64,000 nucleotides of DNA from Armillaria gallica. Its lineage: Eukaryota > Basidiomycota > Agaricomycetes > Agaricales > Physalacriaceae. A program made the translations under genes and the position numbers. Positions within the stretch are counted from its first letter, which is position 1. Every line of letters begins with the position of its first letter. The stretch lies in NCBI GenBank assembly GCA_037576215.1, contig JBANDB010000010.1:1-64000 (forward strand), written 5' to 3'. The notes beneath the pieces are model-generated. The model was not told the origin of the DNA. It was given only the letters and a program-made list of their open reading frames with translations, and ran no database searches. This document shows, in pieces, positions 36,854-48,194 of the stretch.

Positions 36854-37057
36854 AGGTGTGACAACGTGTTAACTCAATGGAACTCCATTTTTAATATGCT
36901 TCACACCGTGTTACATTACCAGATCACCATCAAGAAGTTCACAGCTGATGTCAACAACAACCTACATGCAATGGAGCTGTTGAGAGAAGAATGGAAGACT
37001 GCATGAGACCTGTGCAACATCTTGAAGGTAACCATCATTATTATATCATCTTGCTGC
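36853..37057 (+). pseudogene. hAT transposase piece 5
   Basis: Starts NVLTQWNSIFNML (the RWNST region), then HYQITIKKFTADVNNNL, MELLREEWK and DLCNILK. A GT donor follows at about 37027; the matching acceptor is at 52986, beyond the gypsy insertion. Confidence 0.7.
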
Positions 37058-37357
37058 TGTCTTGTGTTTGGGCAGTCACTGTTGAGTCTTGTGGCGAAAG
37101 GAGATAGGACTAAAGCTTTAGTTCTAGGCAAATATTAAGCAAAGTGATTGGTATGAATAAACATTAGCTCGAAGCTGGAGACTATACAGCGAGAGCTACA
37201 CTACTTATATATGAAAAGTAAGGGTCTAATAATAAGTCCTTTGTGGGAGAAAGAAGTGAGAACATGTGTAAAGTGAATGATAGCCATCAAGTGCTATTGA
37301 AGCTGCTCGGTAACTGCATGTAGATTGGTCTGGGCACCTACAGATAAGATAAGATAG

Positions 37358-38272
37358 TGTTACAATTTTTCCACTTTTCCTTATCTTATCTTATCTCAGC
37401 ACCTTGGCAGACACATGATTACCAGCACTAAACCAGACGACTTCAGCATTTCTGCTGCAACACATGGTTACAGACAGACTTCTTGACAGGTATCGTATGA
37501 CTCTCGCATTTTCAATGCTATCTTTAGACACAGACTTTTCATATATAAGAACCTTAGCTATCAGCCATGTACCCTAGCTTCTAGCTAAGTTAATACATAC
37601 CGGACTTAACTCTCAACCTTCTTGCTACGTGTTAACCGCTTGCACTCACAGTCTGCGAGTATTGCCACCCCTAACGTCCTGTCTGAAGTGTGAGACAACG
37701 TTGAGTTTGCACTTACTTGTTTGTTATGGATTTCATGTATCCGTTGACTTGGTGCATGAGTCAACACATGCCTATACTCAGCCTTCTCGGTCTTAACAGT
37801 GACTCACTTGTATTTTCTATTACTTTCTGTTATTTTCTTTATTCTTTGTACTAATACTAAAATATTATGGAACATTGTATAATAATAATGACTCGAACCT
37901 TCCCTTAGTATATAAACTCATAGATAAATTGTATTAGAATCTCAGCCTAATTTTACTACTCTTCAACGTCCACTTAGCTGTGTGATCTAAGCATTTCTGA
38001 TCGGTTACGCCTAGTGCTTGCTGTTCCGTTTGCCTTCCAACTATGCCTAGCGCTTGTTGGAAACCTTGTCAGTTATGCCTAGTGCTTGCTGACAAACTCG
38101 CTAACTATGCCTAGTGCTTGGTAGCACTCATATCGGATCCCTCTTAGTGGTTGGAACTCGCTCTCGGACATCTTCGCTCACAAATTGGGTTTTACTTGAG
38201 TATTCATTACTTCTTGCATTACTCTAAATACTCTGATTCTTAACATTGTTCCACCCGAGTCTGGGCATAACA
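37358..38272 (+). repeat. 5' LTR of gypsy element 2, with a solo LTR inside
   Basis: TGTTACAATTTTT...GGGCATAACA. TATATAA at 37542 precedes the self-priming segment AGCTTCTAGCTAA (37576-37588) by 34 nt. Confidence 0.88.
37722..38245 (+). mobile_element. Solo LTR with a hairpin array, inside the 5' LTR of gypsy element 2
   Basis: 524 bp, TGTTATGG...CTTAACA, flanked by the 5 bp duplication TTGTT (37717-37721 and 38246-38250). It is absent from the other LTR. Contains at least three perfect or near-perfect stem-loops sharing the loop TATGCCTAGYGCTT (38035-38062, 38066-38095, 38100-38125). Family not identified. Confidence 0.85.
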
Positions 38273-38273
38273 A

Positions 38274-38286
38274 TTAGCTAGAAGCT
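38274..38286 (+). other. Primer-binding site of gypsy element 2 (self-priming type)
   Basis: TTAGCTAGAAGCT begins two bases after the 5' LTR and is the exact reverse complement of AGCTTCTAGCTAA in the LTR at the expected RNA 5' end (13 of 13). Confidence 0.75.
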
Positions 38287-38453
38287 TTCCACTACGTTCC
38301 TTCTCGTTAACCGATGGGAACCATTTATGCAACCTGATGAATGAAAACTAGTTCAGATTGCCAAACAAAGAAACACCTCCCTCTCCGCCATGCTAAATGC
38401 ACTCTTAGTCGCCGTTTACGCACAAACAAAGAAACCTGAATTCCAGAACCCAA

Positions 38454-38606
38454 ATGGAAGAGTGGTCCTCAAGCACTAAAGCCGCAATCGCCATCTCCGG
38501 GACTGTCACCTTCTTCGCAATCCTCGCATTCCTCATCTTCAATATCTTCCTTTGCATAAGGGAGTTTCAAGCCTACCTCATCCAACAACACCTAGCACAT
38601 CAATGA
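38454..38606 (+). CDS. Small membrane ORF a in the leader of gypsy element 2
   Basis: 50 residues. A short polar start (MEEWSSSTKA) precedes a strong transmembrane stretch (about 11-34: AIAISGTVTFFAILAFLIFN), then a polar tail CIREFQAYLIQQHLAHQ. Its stop codon overlaps the next ATG as ATGA. First ORF after the primer site. Function unknown. Confidence 0.5.
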   Translation: MEEWSSSTKAAIAISGTVTFFAILAFLIFNIFLCIREFQAYLIQQHLAHQ

Positions 38607-38707
38607 ACAACGACTCCCTCCTAATTGCCTTCTCCTCCACCTTTGTAGGAGCCACCATCACATTCCTCATCGCCCTCGTAGTATTCACCTACCACACAGA
38701 GATTTGA
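38603..38707 (+). pseudogene. Small membrane ORF b in the leader of gypsy element 2
   Basis: 34 residues to a TGA: MNNDSLLIAF, then a membrane segment TITFLIALVVFTYHTEI. Reading on past the TGA (a likely former CGA) gives NHLLRWRLIVLEQPR, which lines up with EIRNLLTRAGILLPRIPR in the 110-residue ORF of gypsy element 1. So this is the same protein with an early stop. Confidence 0.5.
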
Positions 38708-40100
38708 AACCACCTGCTCCGATGGAGGCTCATTGTCCTCGAACAACCAAGACACCTCATTGGGTTCACCATCGAACTCCATGGACCAGAACCAACCACC
38801 CCACAGCACACCCTCTGAAGGAGGCACACCACCATCTTCCGCCACTCCTCCAAGGAGTTCACGAGTAGGGAGGACCCACACCCAGGGCCCTCGAATGTTT
38901 CAAGAGTGACCAGACCCCGTCCCAATAATGGAGCGAACTGGGACGAGGAACCCAGCAGGAACGTATGGCCTGTGGTCAAGAACCTGGAGTGGCCAGGGCA
39001 TATATACAACCAACCAGCACTGGGGGACATCACCATTCGCTGGGATAAACCTGCCAATTACGACCAACAACTAGTGGATGCCCCCCCCGGAATACCATGT
39101 ACACCCATGGTCAAGGGATGTCAGCGTGGCAAGAGGTTGCCCCCAGCTACTACGTACCAGCCCAGATGGCCACACCCTGGTACCATTTTCCACAAGGATA
39201 TGAAGAAACGGGGCCAACTCGGACACTGACTCCAATGCCCCCCTTGCCCCTGTTCCTGAACAAATTCAAATCCAACCCGAGGTCCCCGACAACATCTGAC
39301 TACAGGAGCTCCTCAGACTCGAGCACCAAGTGGGCAATGACCCCTTCAATCCTGATGGCCCCAATTACGAGTGGCCTGAACTTGCCGACATCAACAGAGA
39401 GATCCTTGGAGTTGCAAGATCAGACACCTGGGACCTCCAACAATGAGATGTTGAAGAACAAGCTGTTGGGCTCACCCCAGGACCCAGGGAAACCATGGAC
39501 TCCTACCTCGCCATCAACCGAGGGGAGCCCCTCCACGAACCAGGAGCGGCGAGCTATGGAGAGAGAATCTTTGCCAACCGCTTTAGGTCTCTCTATGCCC
39601 TGTCTGCAGGTCGTCAGCTACATGGGCTACATCCCCACACAGAGGACAAGCAGTTGGCCCTGGAATGCTCTCTTGCCAATCTTGTCAGCAGGGAGCAACC
39701 CCTATGACCCTGTGCAGGACAATGAGTCAGGTTTCCGATGTGATGATGAAACATTCAGAAGAGGGTTCCACCTATCCCAGAACACCGAGGACTTTCCCAG
39801 TTTTTACTTGGGACACCCTCTACCTCTCCCTGACTCACTGTCTCGAGACTGGAGAAGGAGAGGGCAATACTTAGACAAGGGAACGAGCAGGAGGATGGGG
39901 GGAGCAGGCAGCAACGAACAGGCAGGGGGCTCAGGACAGCCCACAATGGCAGAACGGTTCGCCCAGATGGAGGCACAGATAGCACAAATGTGTAGTGAAA
40001 ACATCAGACTTTGAGAAGAACTGACCCAAGCAAAGGTGGAAAAAGGCCAAGGGATGGACCGAGGCCAACCGGGGGGACCACCCACATACAACCTGTGAAC
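38708..40100 (+). pseudogene. Gypsy element 2 pre-gag ORF
   Basis: Broken frames with the conserved phrase NPDGPNYEWPELADINREIL and a following ETMDSYLAINRGEPLHEPG, the counterpart of the pre-gag ORF of element 1. No known domain. Confidence 0.5.
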
Positions 40101-40119
40101 CGATCATTTCTCGGTACCA

Positions 40120-40551
40120 TGACCACCCAACTACCAACCCCCAAGCTCAGACCCTTGGGAGAGGGGAACGACAATCCCACTCCCACCTTCCTTGGGGTCA
40201 AACCCACGTTTGAAAGACCCACCAAGTTCAAAGGTGACCATGATGACATCGACCAGTTCATCAGGGACTGCAATATGTACTTTGAACTGTTTCGCCACCA
40301 CTTCACTGGAATCCCCTCCCTAATAGTCATCTTCGCGACCTCCCTATTCGAAGGACACGCCCAAGATTGGTGGGTCCACAAATGAGACCAATACTGGTGG
40401 ATCCCTGATGACTTAACTGAACCCGCACACTACCGATACCCGGGCTGGGAAACGTTCGCTGACTTGATCCGCGAACAATTCTGAGACCTGGCCATTGAGG
40501 AAGTACATGAGAAGAAGATGGGGAAACTGAAGATGGGGAACAAATCAGCTA
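40120..40551 (+). pseudogene. Gypsy element 2 gag, 5' part
   Basis: MTTQLPTPKLRPLGEG, then the capsid motif KFKGDHDDIDQFIRDCNMYF, AQDWWVHK, WETFADLIREQF and EEVHEKKMGKLKMGNKSA. Stops replace single residues. Interrupted after GNKSA by the CACTA-like element. Confidence 0.85.
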
Positions 40552-40559
40552 CACACCCA
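40552..40559 (+). repeat. Left terminal inverted repeat of the CACTA-like element
   Basis: CACACCCA, preceded by TA. Confidence 0.8.
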
Positions 40560-40789
40560 GAGCTTGGACAGTCTGATATGTTAACGTGACTAATTTGCCG
40601 AGTGATCAAGAAATATTTTTGCCAAATTGACATACCCGTTTTAACAATTTGGTGAACAGGGGTTCCTTGCCGTGAAACCGGCTCCTATCATTAGCAAATT
40701 GTTAGAAAATCGTCGTTTTAACCACTCAACATACCACCAGGTGCACGAGGGACCTGCAGCATCATTCTCTGCCCTATTCGGAACAATGA

Positions 40790-43700
40790 GCTCATCATTT
40801 ACCCTGGATCGCAACGGTTCGCGTCTCCTTCGCCGCTCGTAGAATCTTACACACCTGACTGTTTCACAGTTTGGCACGTCGCTCAAGAGAAACGGCAAAC
40901 CTATGCTACTTGCCTGGTCTGCTGTGACAGTGTCAAACGGAAGCCGTGGCACTGTGCCGAGCATGAAAAAACCAGGACCCATCAATCCAACCTCGCCGGT
41001 ACCATAAGCTTTGCCACGCAAGCAGCGACTTCCGTTCCTAGTACCCAGCTCAACACATCTGCTGAGGAGACAGCTTCTAGCACCGCGGCACTCGCTGACG
41101 ACGCTCTCCAGGGCTTTTTGGCCAGCCTGTGGCAGTCTCATGTGAACTCAGACGATACCAGTGCAACCTTTTCGTCACTAGGTCCCGTTTCTGACCTGCA
41201 TGACGACTCGTGGGATTGTTCCCGTGGCTCTGAATCTCACCAATTTGAGGGCTCCGATGAATCACATTCCCGTTCGGACTCATCTGACGACCAGGATAAT
41301 CATACATTCGAGCTACCTACCGAGGCTTTCGGTGGGCAGGAAACACTTGGCATAGAGGACTTTTATGCCGCAGGTGCGCCTCCAGTGAGGCTTATCATAT
41401 ACTCATATAAAATTGACTCTCTTTTTAGGACTGGATATTCTGCACCACGATGAGGAAGGTCCACGCAAGCGTTCAAGGACGTCAGCTGCTGATCTCGGAA
41501 ACCCTGACTGGTACCCTTGGCAGGACAAAATTGTACGTCTTCCTGCGCAGCTGCTATTTTAAATTAACATATCACCCCAGACTTGCACTCTTGACATTCT
41601 GATGCATCTTCCCCGCTCCGTCTTCTCAGAGAATCAGCTTGATCTTTTCCTCTGGATTCTACGCGAGAACAATGTCGACAATGTTCCATCCGTGTCCGTT
41701 ATGAAGGCCCTTAACACGCTATTACAGGAGCTCTGTGGTATCGAAACAATTGAATATAAGGGTGCTCATGGAAATATATATCATGTTAACAATATTAGCC
41801 AAATAATTGCACAGGTAGGATCTCCATTGACCCCGCAAGAACCTTTCATCTTACTTATAACCTAGGAAATGGCCAATCCTCGTGTTCGCCCTCATCTCTC
41901 CTTTTATCCAGAAGACAATGGGAAGACCGTCTCTGAGGCCAGGCAAGCGAACCGATGGTTACATGAAATCCCCCATGAAGACGGTGCACCTATGGCCAGG
42001 ATCAATGGCGAAGACTATTTCATTTTTGAACCCGCTATGCTCTACGGGCACTCAGAATCGTTTTGTTTACCGATTCGCTGGTTCACTCGGCCGTCAGCCA
42101 ATGGGAGGCCACCGAAGATGTATGCCAAGTGTTGGAAGTTGGTCGGTGTACCCAATGGAGATGGGTGGAATGTCGTCAAATCGGAATTTATCGTACAAGA
42201 AGACCAATTTCTGCATAGCTTTCCCCAGTTGGTTGAAGAATTCCAAGCCTACAGAGTCCCAGACCCACGTAACTTACTCAGTGAGTCGTATTTTTTGGCA
42301 TGGCATGATCCTGTCCATCTTCGTTACTCATCGAGCTCGTTTGTAGGCATCATTGATGAGCAAGAGCAGACGACAGCTCCCTGGACGATGACTGATCCTT
42401 CAGTCGGCAACGCCTGGCGTGCGAAAGCAAAGGGCCGCCGTGTTCTTTTCTTTCCTATATGGGCCTACTGCGACGACACCTCGGGAAATGTCTCTAAGAA
42501 GTGGAATAAACACAATAGTTTTCTGTTCACTCCGGCCGGACTGGCGCGATCCGAGACTCATAAGGAATACAACGTCCATTTCCTCTGTACATCAAACCTC
42601 GCCGCACCATTGGAAATGATGGATGGAGTCGTTGACCAGATCGAGTGAGTCGTACACATTTTGAGTGACGACAAAAGCCTAACAATTCTTGCAGAAAAGC
42701 ACAAGCGAGCGGTATTGAGGCGTGGGACTGCAGAGAGGAAGAAGACGTGCTTGTGATCCCTTATGTCCTGGCGTTGCTAGGAGACAATCCCATGCAGAGT
42801 GAATTCGCTTGTCACATTGGCATGCGGGGCAAGTACTTCTGCCGTATCTGCAAAGTCAAAGGCAAGGACCGTTCGGATCGCCCCTCAGGCTCACAAACAG
42901 CTGATCCTACTCTGGAAACCGCCAGCAACACCTCGGAAGATGGATTATCTGATCATGGTGATGCTGGCGATGCTGGCGATAGCGCTTCGGATACATCGGA
43001 ATATCATGGTGGCAAGAAGAGTGGACGCAAAAAGGTCATTGAAACATATGAGCAGATCAAAACACGCATCGCAGCGTTTATCAAAGTAAGACTTCTTGAT
43101 TTGTATTGTCACTCTGCTTACTCTTCTCCTGATGACAGCCAGGAGAGCCGCGTGAGAGACAGCAAACAATTGATGCTCTCAATGAAATGTTTGACATGGC
43201 CAAAACTATTGGCAACGAGGGAAAGATCAAGCAGACCCGTACGAGCTATGGCATTAAGGACACATTTCAATTGTTCTTTCTGGATCGCCTGTCGAGTTCT
43301 CACAAGAAATTTAAACTCAAGCAGAAGAAGGAAGATGCACTGCGATCCTGTATCGAGTCGCTTCCTGACTGTGTAACCAGTCCCGTTTGGCGGATTCGGG
43401 GTGCGTCCTGGCTTCTGCCTGCTGTTCTTGTCATATCTGGACCAGTCATAGGATTGGATCCACATCAGGACACACCTGTCGAGATTCTACATGTCGTTCT
43501 GCTCGGTTTTCTCAAGTACATGTGGCGTGATGTTATTCAAGTACAACTCAAAAACAAGACTGCCAAGCTTGGCCTACTGGAAACAAGACTTAACTCATTT
43601 GATACATCTACGCTCGGTCTGAAGCCGCTAAATGGCAGAACGTTAGTCCAATATTGTGGCTCACTCACAGGCCGTGACTTTCGGTCTATCGCGCAGGTGG

Positions 43701-45222
43701 CGCCGTTTGTTATCCATGGCCTAGTCGATCCAGATTGTTACGAGACCTGGCTCAGTCTTTCAAAGCTGGTGCCACTCATTTGGCAGCCAGAAATCGCTGA
43801 TATTGACATCTACACGGTATGAGCTGGCCACCTTCCCTTCACCATGACTGCGCAGTTTAACGTGGTTGCAGACTCTTCTAGAGCACGAGATTGATATCTT
43901 CCTAACCCGTATTGCTAAATGGACATGTCAATGGTTCAACAAACCGAAGTTTCATATCTTGGTTCATTTGCCCGCTCATATACGCCGATTCGGTCCCGCC
44001 ATGCTTTTTGCCACTGAGGCCTTTGAATCTTTCAACGCTGTCATTCGTGCGAAGAGTGTCCATTCAAATCGTTTATCCCCGTCGCGAGACATTGCACTGG
44101 CTTTTGCGCAGGGAAACAGAGTTCGGCATCTGCTGAGTGGAGGGTCATTCAATGTGCGTTCAAAGGGGTTGGATGGAAGTGTGACGCTCACCCGGAGGCG
44201 CACCGCACGACACCCTTTACAGCTGGTCATGGCTGAGAAGAGTACGGTCGCCCATTATTTGGGTCTCGAGGACAAGAAATCAGCTCGATACGGTACGCCT
44301 GAGCTTTTCTTTTGTGGAAAGGCCATTAACGTGCCCTTAGGAACTTGTACAGGAGATGGCAAGGAGGCACGTCGATATCCGCACACTATGACCGGCCAGA
44401 TCTATCCAGATCTATCCATCTACATTCCTCAAAGCCGAAGTACAGGGATGTTCACCTCGGCGAAGAGTATGGTGCTGCTAAACGGTGATGTGTGTGCCAT
44501 TGGTAACCACGTTATCATTCGAAACATCCACCAGTGGAGCCAATTTGGTCTCACCTTTGTTGGTCAGGTGGCGGAAATTCTAAGAGAGCGAGGACGTAAT
44601 TTCTTGGGAAACATGGGCTTACAACAGCCTGATAGCATTCTTGTAGAGGTCTCTGACATTGGTGAAATGGCACGCACCTATGAGATGCCGTCAGTTCGGC
44701 CGACTGGATACTATGCAATCATTCCGTTGAAGGTTTGTGACGTGTTTATCAATCATACAGCACTGACCATAGTCAATGTAGGACATTTTGGGAGTGGTGA
44801 ACGCACCACACAACTGTATACGCCATCAGTGTGGACCAACAGGTGTTCGTGTTGTCATGCAAGAGCGCCAGAAAAGTGACAAGACCATGGCGGCAATCGA
44901 ACACAATACCGACTTCAACGACCGTGTGCTGAATTTGGCTCAGATGCACAATAGCATCCAGGTGCAAGGATTTAGAAGGGCGTCTCGTGGACATTCACCA
45001 CAGGAAATTGAACAGATCCTGAAGATTAGTGCTCAAAGAGAGGCGGATCGACAGAAATCGCCAATTATCTCATCTTCCCAATCTGTAGGCAGAGGTCGTG
45101 GTCGTGGTCGAGGTCGAGGTCGGGGTCGGGGTTTGTTGCAGGGTGAAAACGAACAGAGTATGATAGCGCATTCGGCCTCTATGCTGGAGGCTCCTACCAG
45201 TAACCTCGCTCGTTCTGCTTAG
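40790..45222 (+). CDS. CACTA-like transposase of the agaricomycete element
   Basis: Nine exons (…-41373, 41429-41532, 41581-41814, 41866-42280, 42347-42644, 42695-43085, 43139-43816, 43872-44731, 44782-45222). Blocks: a C-x2-C zinc finger with spaced His (YATCLVCCDSVKRKPW, HCAEHEKTRTHQ) near 40900-40990; acidic Ser-rich stretch; WYPWQDK and LDILMHLPRSVFS; EMANPRVRPHLSFYPED; ACHIGMRGKYFCRICKVKG; GLDPHQDTPVEILHVVLLGF, whose ILH replaces the DxxH of TNP2; RDFRSIAQVAPFVI; and ATEAFESFNAVIRAKSVHSN with the likely catalytic Glu. The C-terminus has a run of seven GR dipeptides. No stops in exons 2-9. The N-terminal start is not resolved: no in-frame ATG precedes the zinc finger. Confidence 0.85.
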
Positions 45223-45257
45223 CCACACTGTACCGCAGTAGAATGAATGGAATGTAA

Positions 45258-46123
45258 TTAATCATACATTTGTGACTCGTGGAGGGGGGGATTTAACGAA
45301 TATCTAGAAATACTAGTCTGTGCAGGAGGTTGAACAGGTACGGGAAGGTTGTGACGTATAAGCTCTGCTCTGAGGATTTCAACGTACTTCTCAAGAGTGT
45401 CGTTCTCGTGCATTAATTGTTCCTCTGTCTCGATTGCTCGGACCCACTGGCCACGGAGTGATTCATTCTCCTGTTCGACGAGAGCCCGTACCAGGTCAAC
45501 GAGTTTCTCCTCATGCCGAGACAGAAAAATCGGCCGGCTCGGAGGTGTCTTCATCACAGGGGACTTAGGTGACTGCAAGTCCTGAGAAGCGGCTCGGAGT
45601 TGGCGCTCAGCCTCACTGCGACCTACTCATGGGTGGTAAGTAAAGTCCCAAGTGACAAATCTTTCCGTACCATCGTAGTCCAGTGGATCTTGAGACTGTT
45701 CAAAGCTGGCAGCTGAGGGAATACTCTTGCATGGGCTGGCTGTGACACTGATTGCTGGTATATCACCAACAGCTATGTCTCTTAACCATTGCGAATCTGA
45801 ATATTGACTGTCAAGCATTCCGCCATTGAATGTACTATGATAGAGCACAGCAGGAGTTAAACCAAGTTATTTCGTATAAAATCCCATCTGACTTGCCTTT
45901 TAACAAAGCCTAGCTCTTCAGATGCATCAACTGCTTTACGAGGAAACAATGTACGCCAGCTGGAGCTATGTTTTGAAACGTCTTGAGAAGATATGGTCCA
46001 GTGAGAGTACCCTTACCATCTTGCTAATTTATGCTCCTTATCGTCAAAAGAGTCATCATCTTCGCGCATACGCTTGACGGTACACCTTTGAGAGGGACTT
46101 GAATACGGGCTTGATCCTGCCAT
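45258..46123 (-). pseudogene. Third small gene of the CACTA-like element, broken by stops
   Basis: Start MAGSSPYSSPSQRCTVKRMR, acidic EDDDSFDDKEH, then SSWRTLFPRKAVDASEELGF, a likely GC-AG intron (46 to 60 nt, donor AG|GCAAGT), TFNGGMLDSQYSDSQWLRDI, and a C-terminal coiled coil (EEKLVDLVRALVEQENESLR, EEQLMHENDTLEKYVEIL). A TAA after KLARW and a TGA after TYHP (probable CGA) interrupt it; otherwise the frame is open throughout. Placed tail to tail with the transposase gene. Role unknown. Confidence 0.6.
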
Positions 46124-46321
46124 CGGTGAGACTGTGGAAGGAGGCAAGCTTGGAAGAACAAATGCATGCAAACAAATTGACGTGTTTACCAGTTTCAGAT
46201 GGCGGATAAGACATGTTTTTGACGCGTTATTTGCCAGTCAACAAGCTCACGTGTGTGGCAAATAATAACACATTTTCTCTCTCTTCCAGCTTGCTCTTCA
46301 ACCATCACCATCCCGAGTTTC

Positions 46322-48194
46322 ATGGCATTCCCGACCGTGAATTCTTTCAACATGCCTCCACAGCTACATACACCTGCAGACAAGACACCAGTGCAGAACT
46401 ATCGTGTCACATCTCATTCTGATTCATTCAATGGGTCCCAAGACCGTGTCGACAGTATCTACTATGGCGCGTCGCGTATGTCTAAGTCGCCCGGGCCGTT
46501 TGATGGGAATCACGAGACACCCATCAGTCGGCAGCTTGCGCCACTGACATTCAACACCGTACCCCATCATCATGTCACCTCTCGCAATGGTAACTTCTTC
46601 CATCCTGGAAGTCAGGAGCATGGGGATACACCTACTCCACGCACACCGTTACTCCCTTATGTTGCTAATAGAAGCCCTGGTGACAACATGGGCTTGACGG
46701 GCGGTGCAGGATCCCAAGAAACAGAGCAACGAGACGACGATCAGGGCAACTCTACGGTTCTGGCCAGCACCTCACCGGCAGCCAGTGTGACTGACGTTGA
46801 GCCTGTCGTGCCTCGAGCATTTGTCAGTGCATTGGCTAAAGAGTTCCACTTGGACAAGCGATACACTGCCAATCTCCATGCATTTAATGAGGTACGTGAT
46901 GCATCTATCATTGCGTATATTTGTAGTTCATGTGGCCACTGTATAGCTGGGTTCCCTTCCTGAGGGTCGCTTGTCCAAGGCTGACTTGAGTACTCGCATC
47001 TATATGCTTGGGTCCATGTTCCATCTTCATGGTCAAGTGCCTCCAGATGTAGTCGCTAACGGTGTGCAAGGAACCCCCGAGATTAAAACTATGCTGAACA
47101 AGGTCATTGAGCATATTCACGAGGGTCCCTGGGAAGTTGGCAGCCAACTGCTGGTACGCTCTCAGATGTGTCGTTCAAATTATTTGCTCACCATCTCTTA
47201 TAGGCTGTCATTCGGAGCGTGTCCCAGGAGCTTATTTACGATCCCGCTCGTGTCGACTATGAGGGCCTCTGGAAGCCTGTAATGGTGAGTCGCTGTCCAA
47301 GTGTGCATAATGATTCACACAATATTTAACTGCCGCCATAGAACGAACTTCGAGACCATAAAGATAAATATAAACTTACAGATGTTTTTGGAAATGCAGT
47401 ACGTGAGAAGAAGCTGGAGACAGTCGTTCGGAGAACCTGTTCCCACACGCGAACCTCCATGCGCATTGATGTGAGCTCTCCTGAAAGCTAACAGGCAACG
47501 TCTAACTAACTTCAAGACTAATGATGCGCCTCATAGATACAAAAAAGTCTTATTCCCGAGAAATATCAGACTCTCAAAGAATTCACTGCAGCCACGGCAC
47601 GCAAATACAAGCATATTGGTTCGAGTGAACGGTTAGATAGCTCCTACAAGTTACGCAATGCCATCTGGGTGAGTGCCTCAGTGTGCCCTGGCTTGGCTTG
47701 TAGCAGAGTCTGACCATGGCTGTGGCAGCGTCGCTTTGCCTTTGATAATCCTCATTTGGTTGCACCAAGCCTGGATGGCAGTGACGATGATGGATCAGAG
47801 CCACCCAGGAAGCGCAGTCGTTCGTCCAAGAGTAAAGGGGCACGAAGCGGTGATAACTTCTGGTCAGAAATACAGCGATATCTGACTGAGGAGATTGCGA
47901 AGCGGGGAAAGAGATTTGAAGATCCGGGCTGGGCTAAGTTCGTAATTTTCATTGTTCCTTGACTCACGATAATCAGGTTGCTGATTATTGTTCAGGCATT
48001 TAGAAGAGCTAGTAGACTTTGACAACAACGGATTCAAAGTCACAGTAGCACCAACGATGTCTCCCATGACGGATGAGGGTGATTGGGATATCAATCAGAC
48101 GATGCTCTCCAGTGATGAAAGATCATTCACTATGTCGGCGCAGCCACCCTCTTCCGAGTCGTCGAGCAGCCGCTTGTTCAGTCTTTTGGGCTGA
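46322..48194 (+). CDS. Partner gene of the CACTA-like transposase, function unknown
   Basis: Seven exons (46322-46891, 46947-47153, 47204-47284, 47342-47470, 47537-47668, 47729-47937, 47996-48194) join in frame to 508 residues with no stop. A Ser/Pro-rich N-terminus (1-165) precedes a helical middle: FHLDKRYTANLHAFNE, SKADLSTRIYMLGSMFHLHG, IRSVSQELIYDPARVDYEG, KLTDVFGNAVREKKLE. Near the C-terminus is a basic patch PPRKRSRSSKSKGAR that looks like a nuclear signal, followed by the acidic tail. I recall similar proteins next to the same transposases in other agaricomycetes, so it probably helps transposition, perhaps by binding the ends. No catalytic motif seen. Confidence 0.75.
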
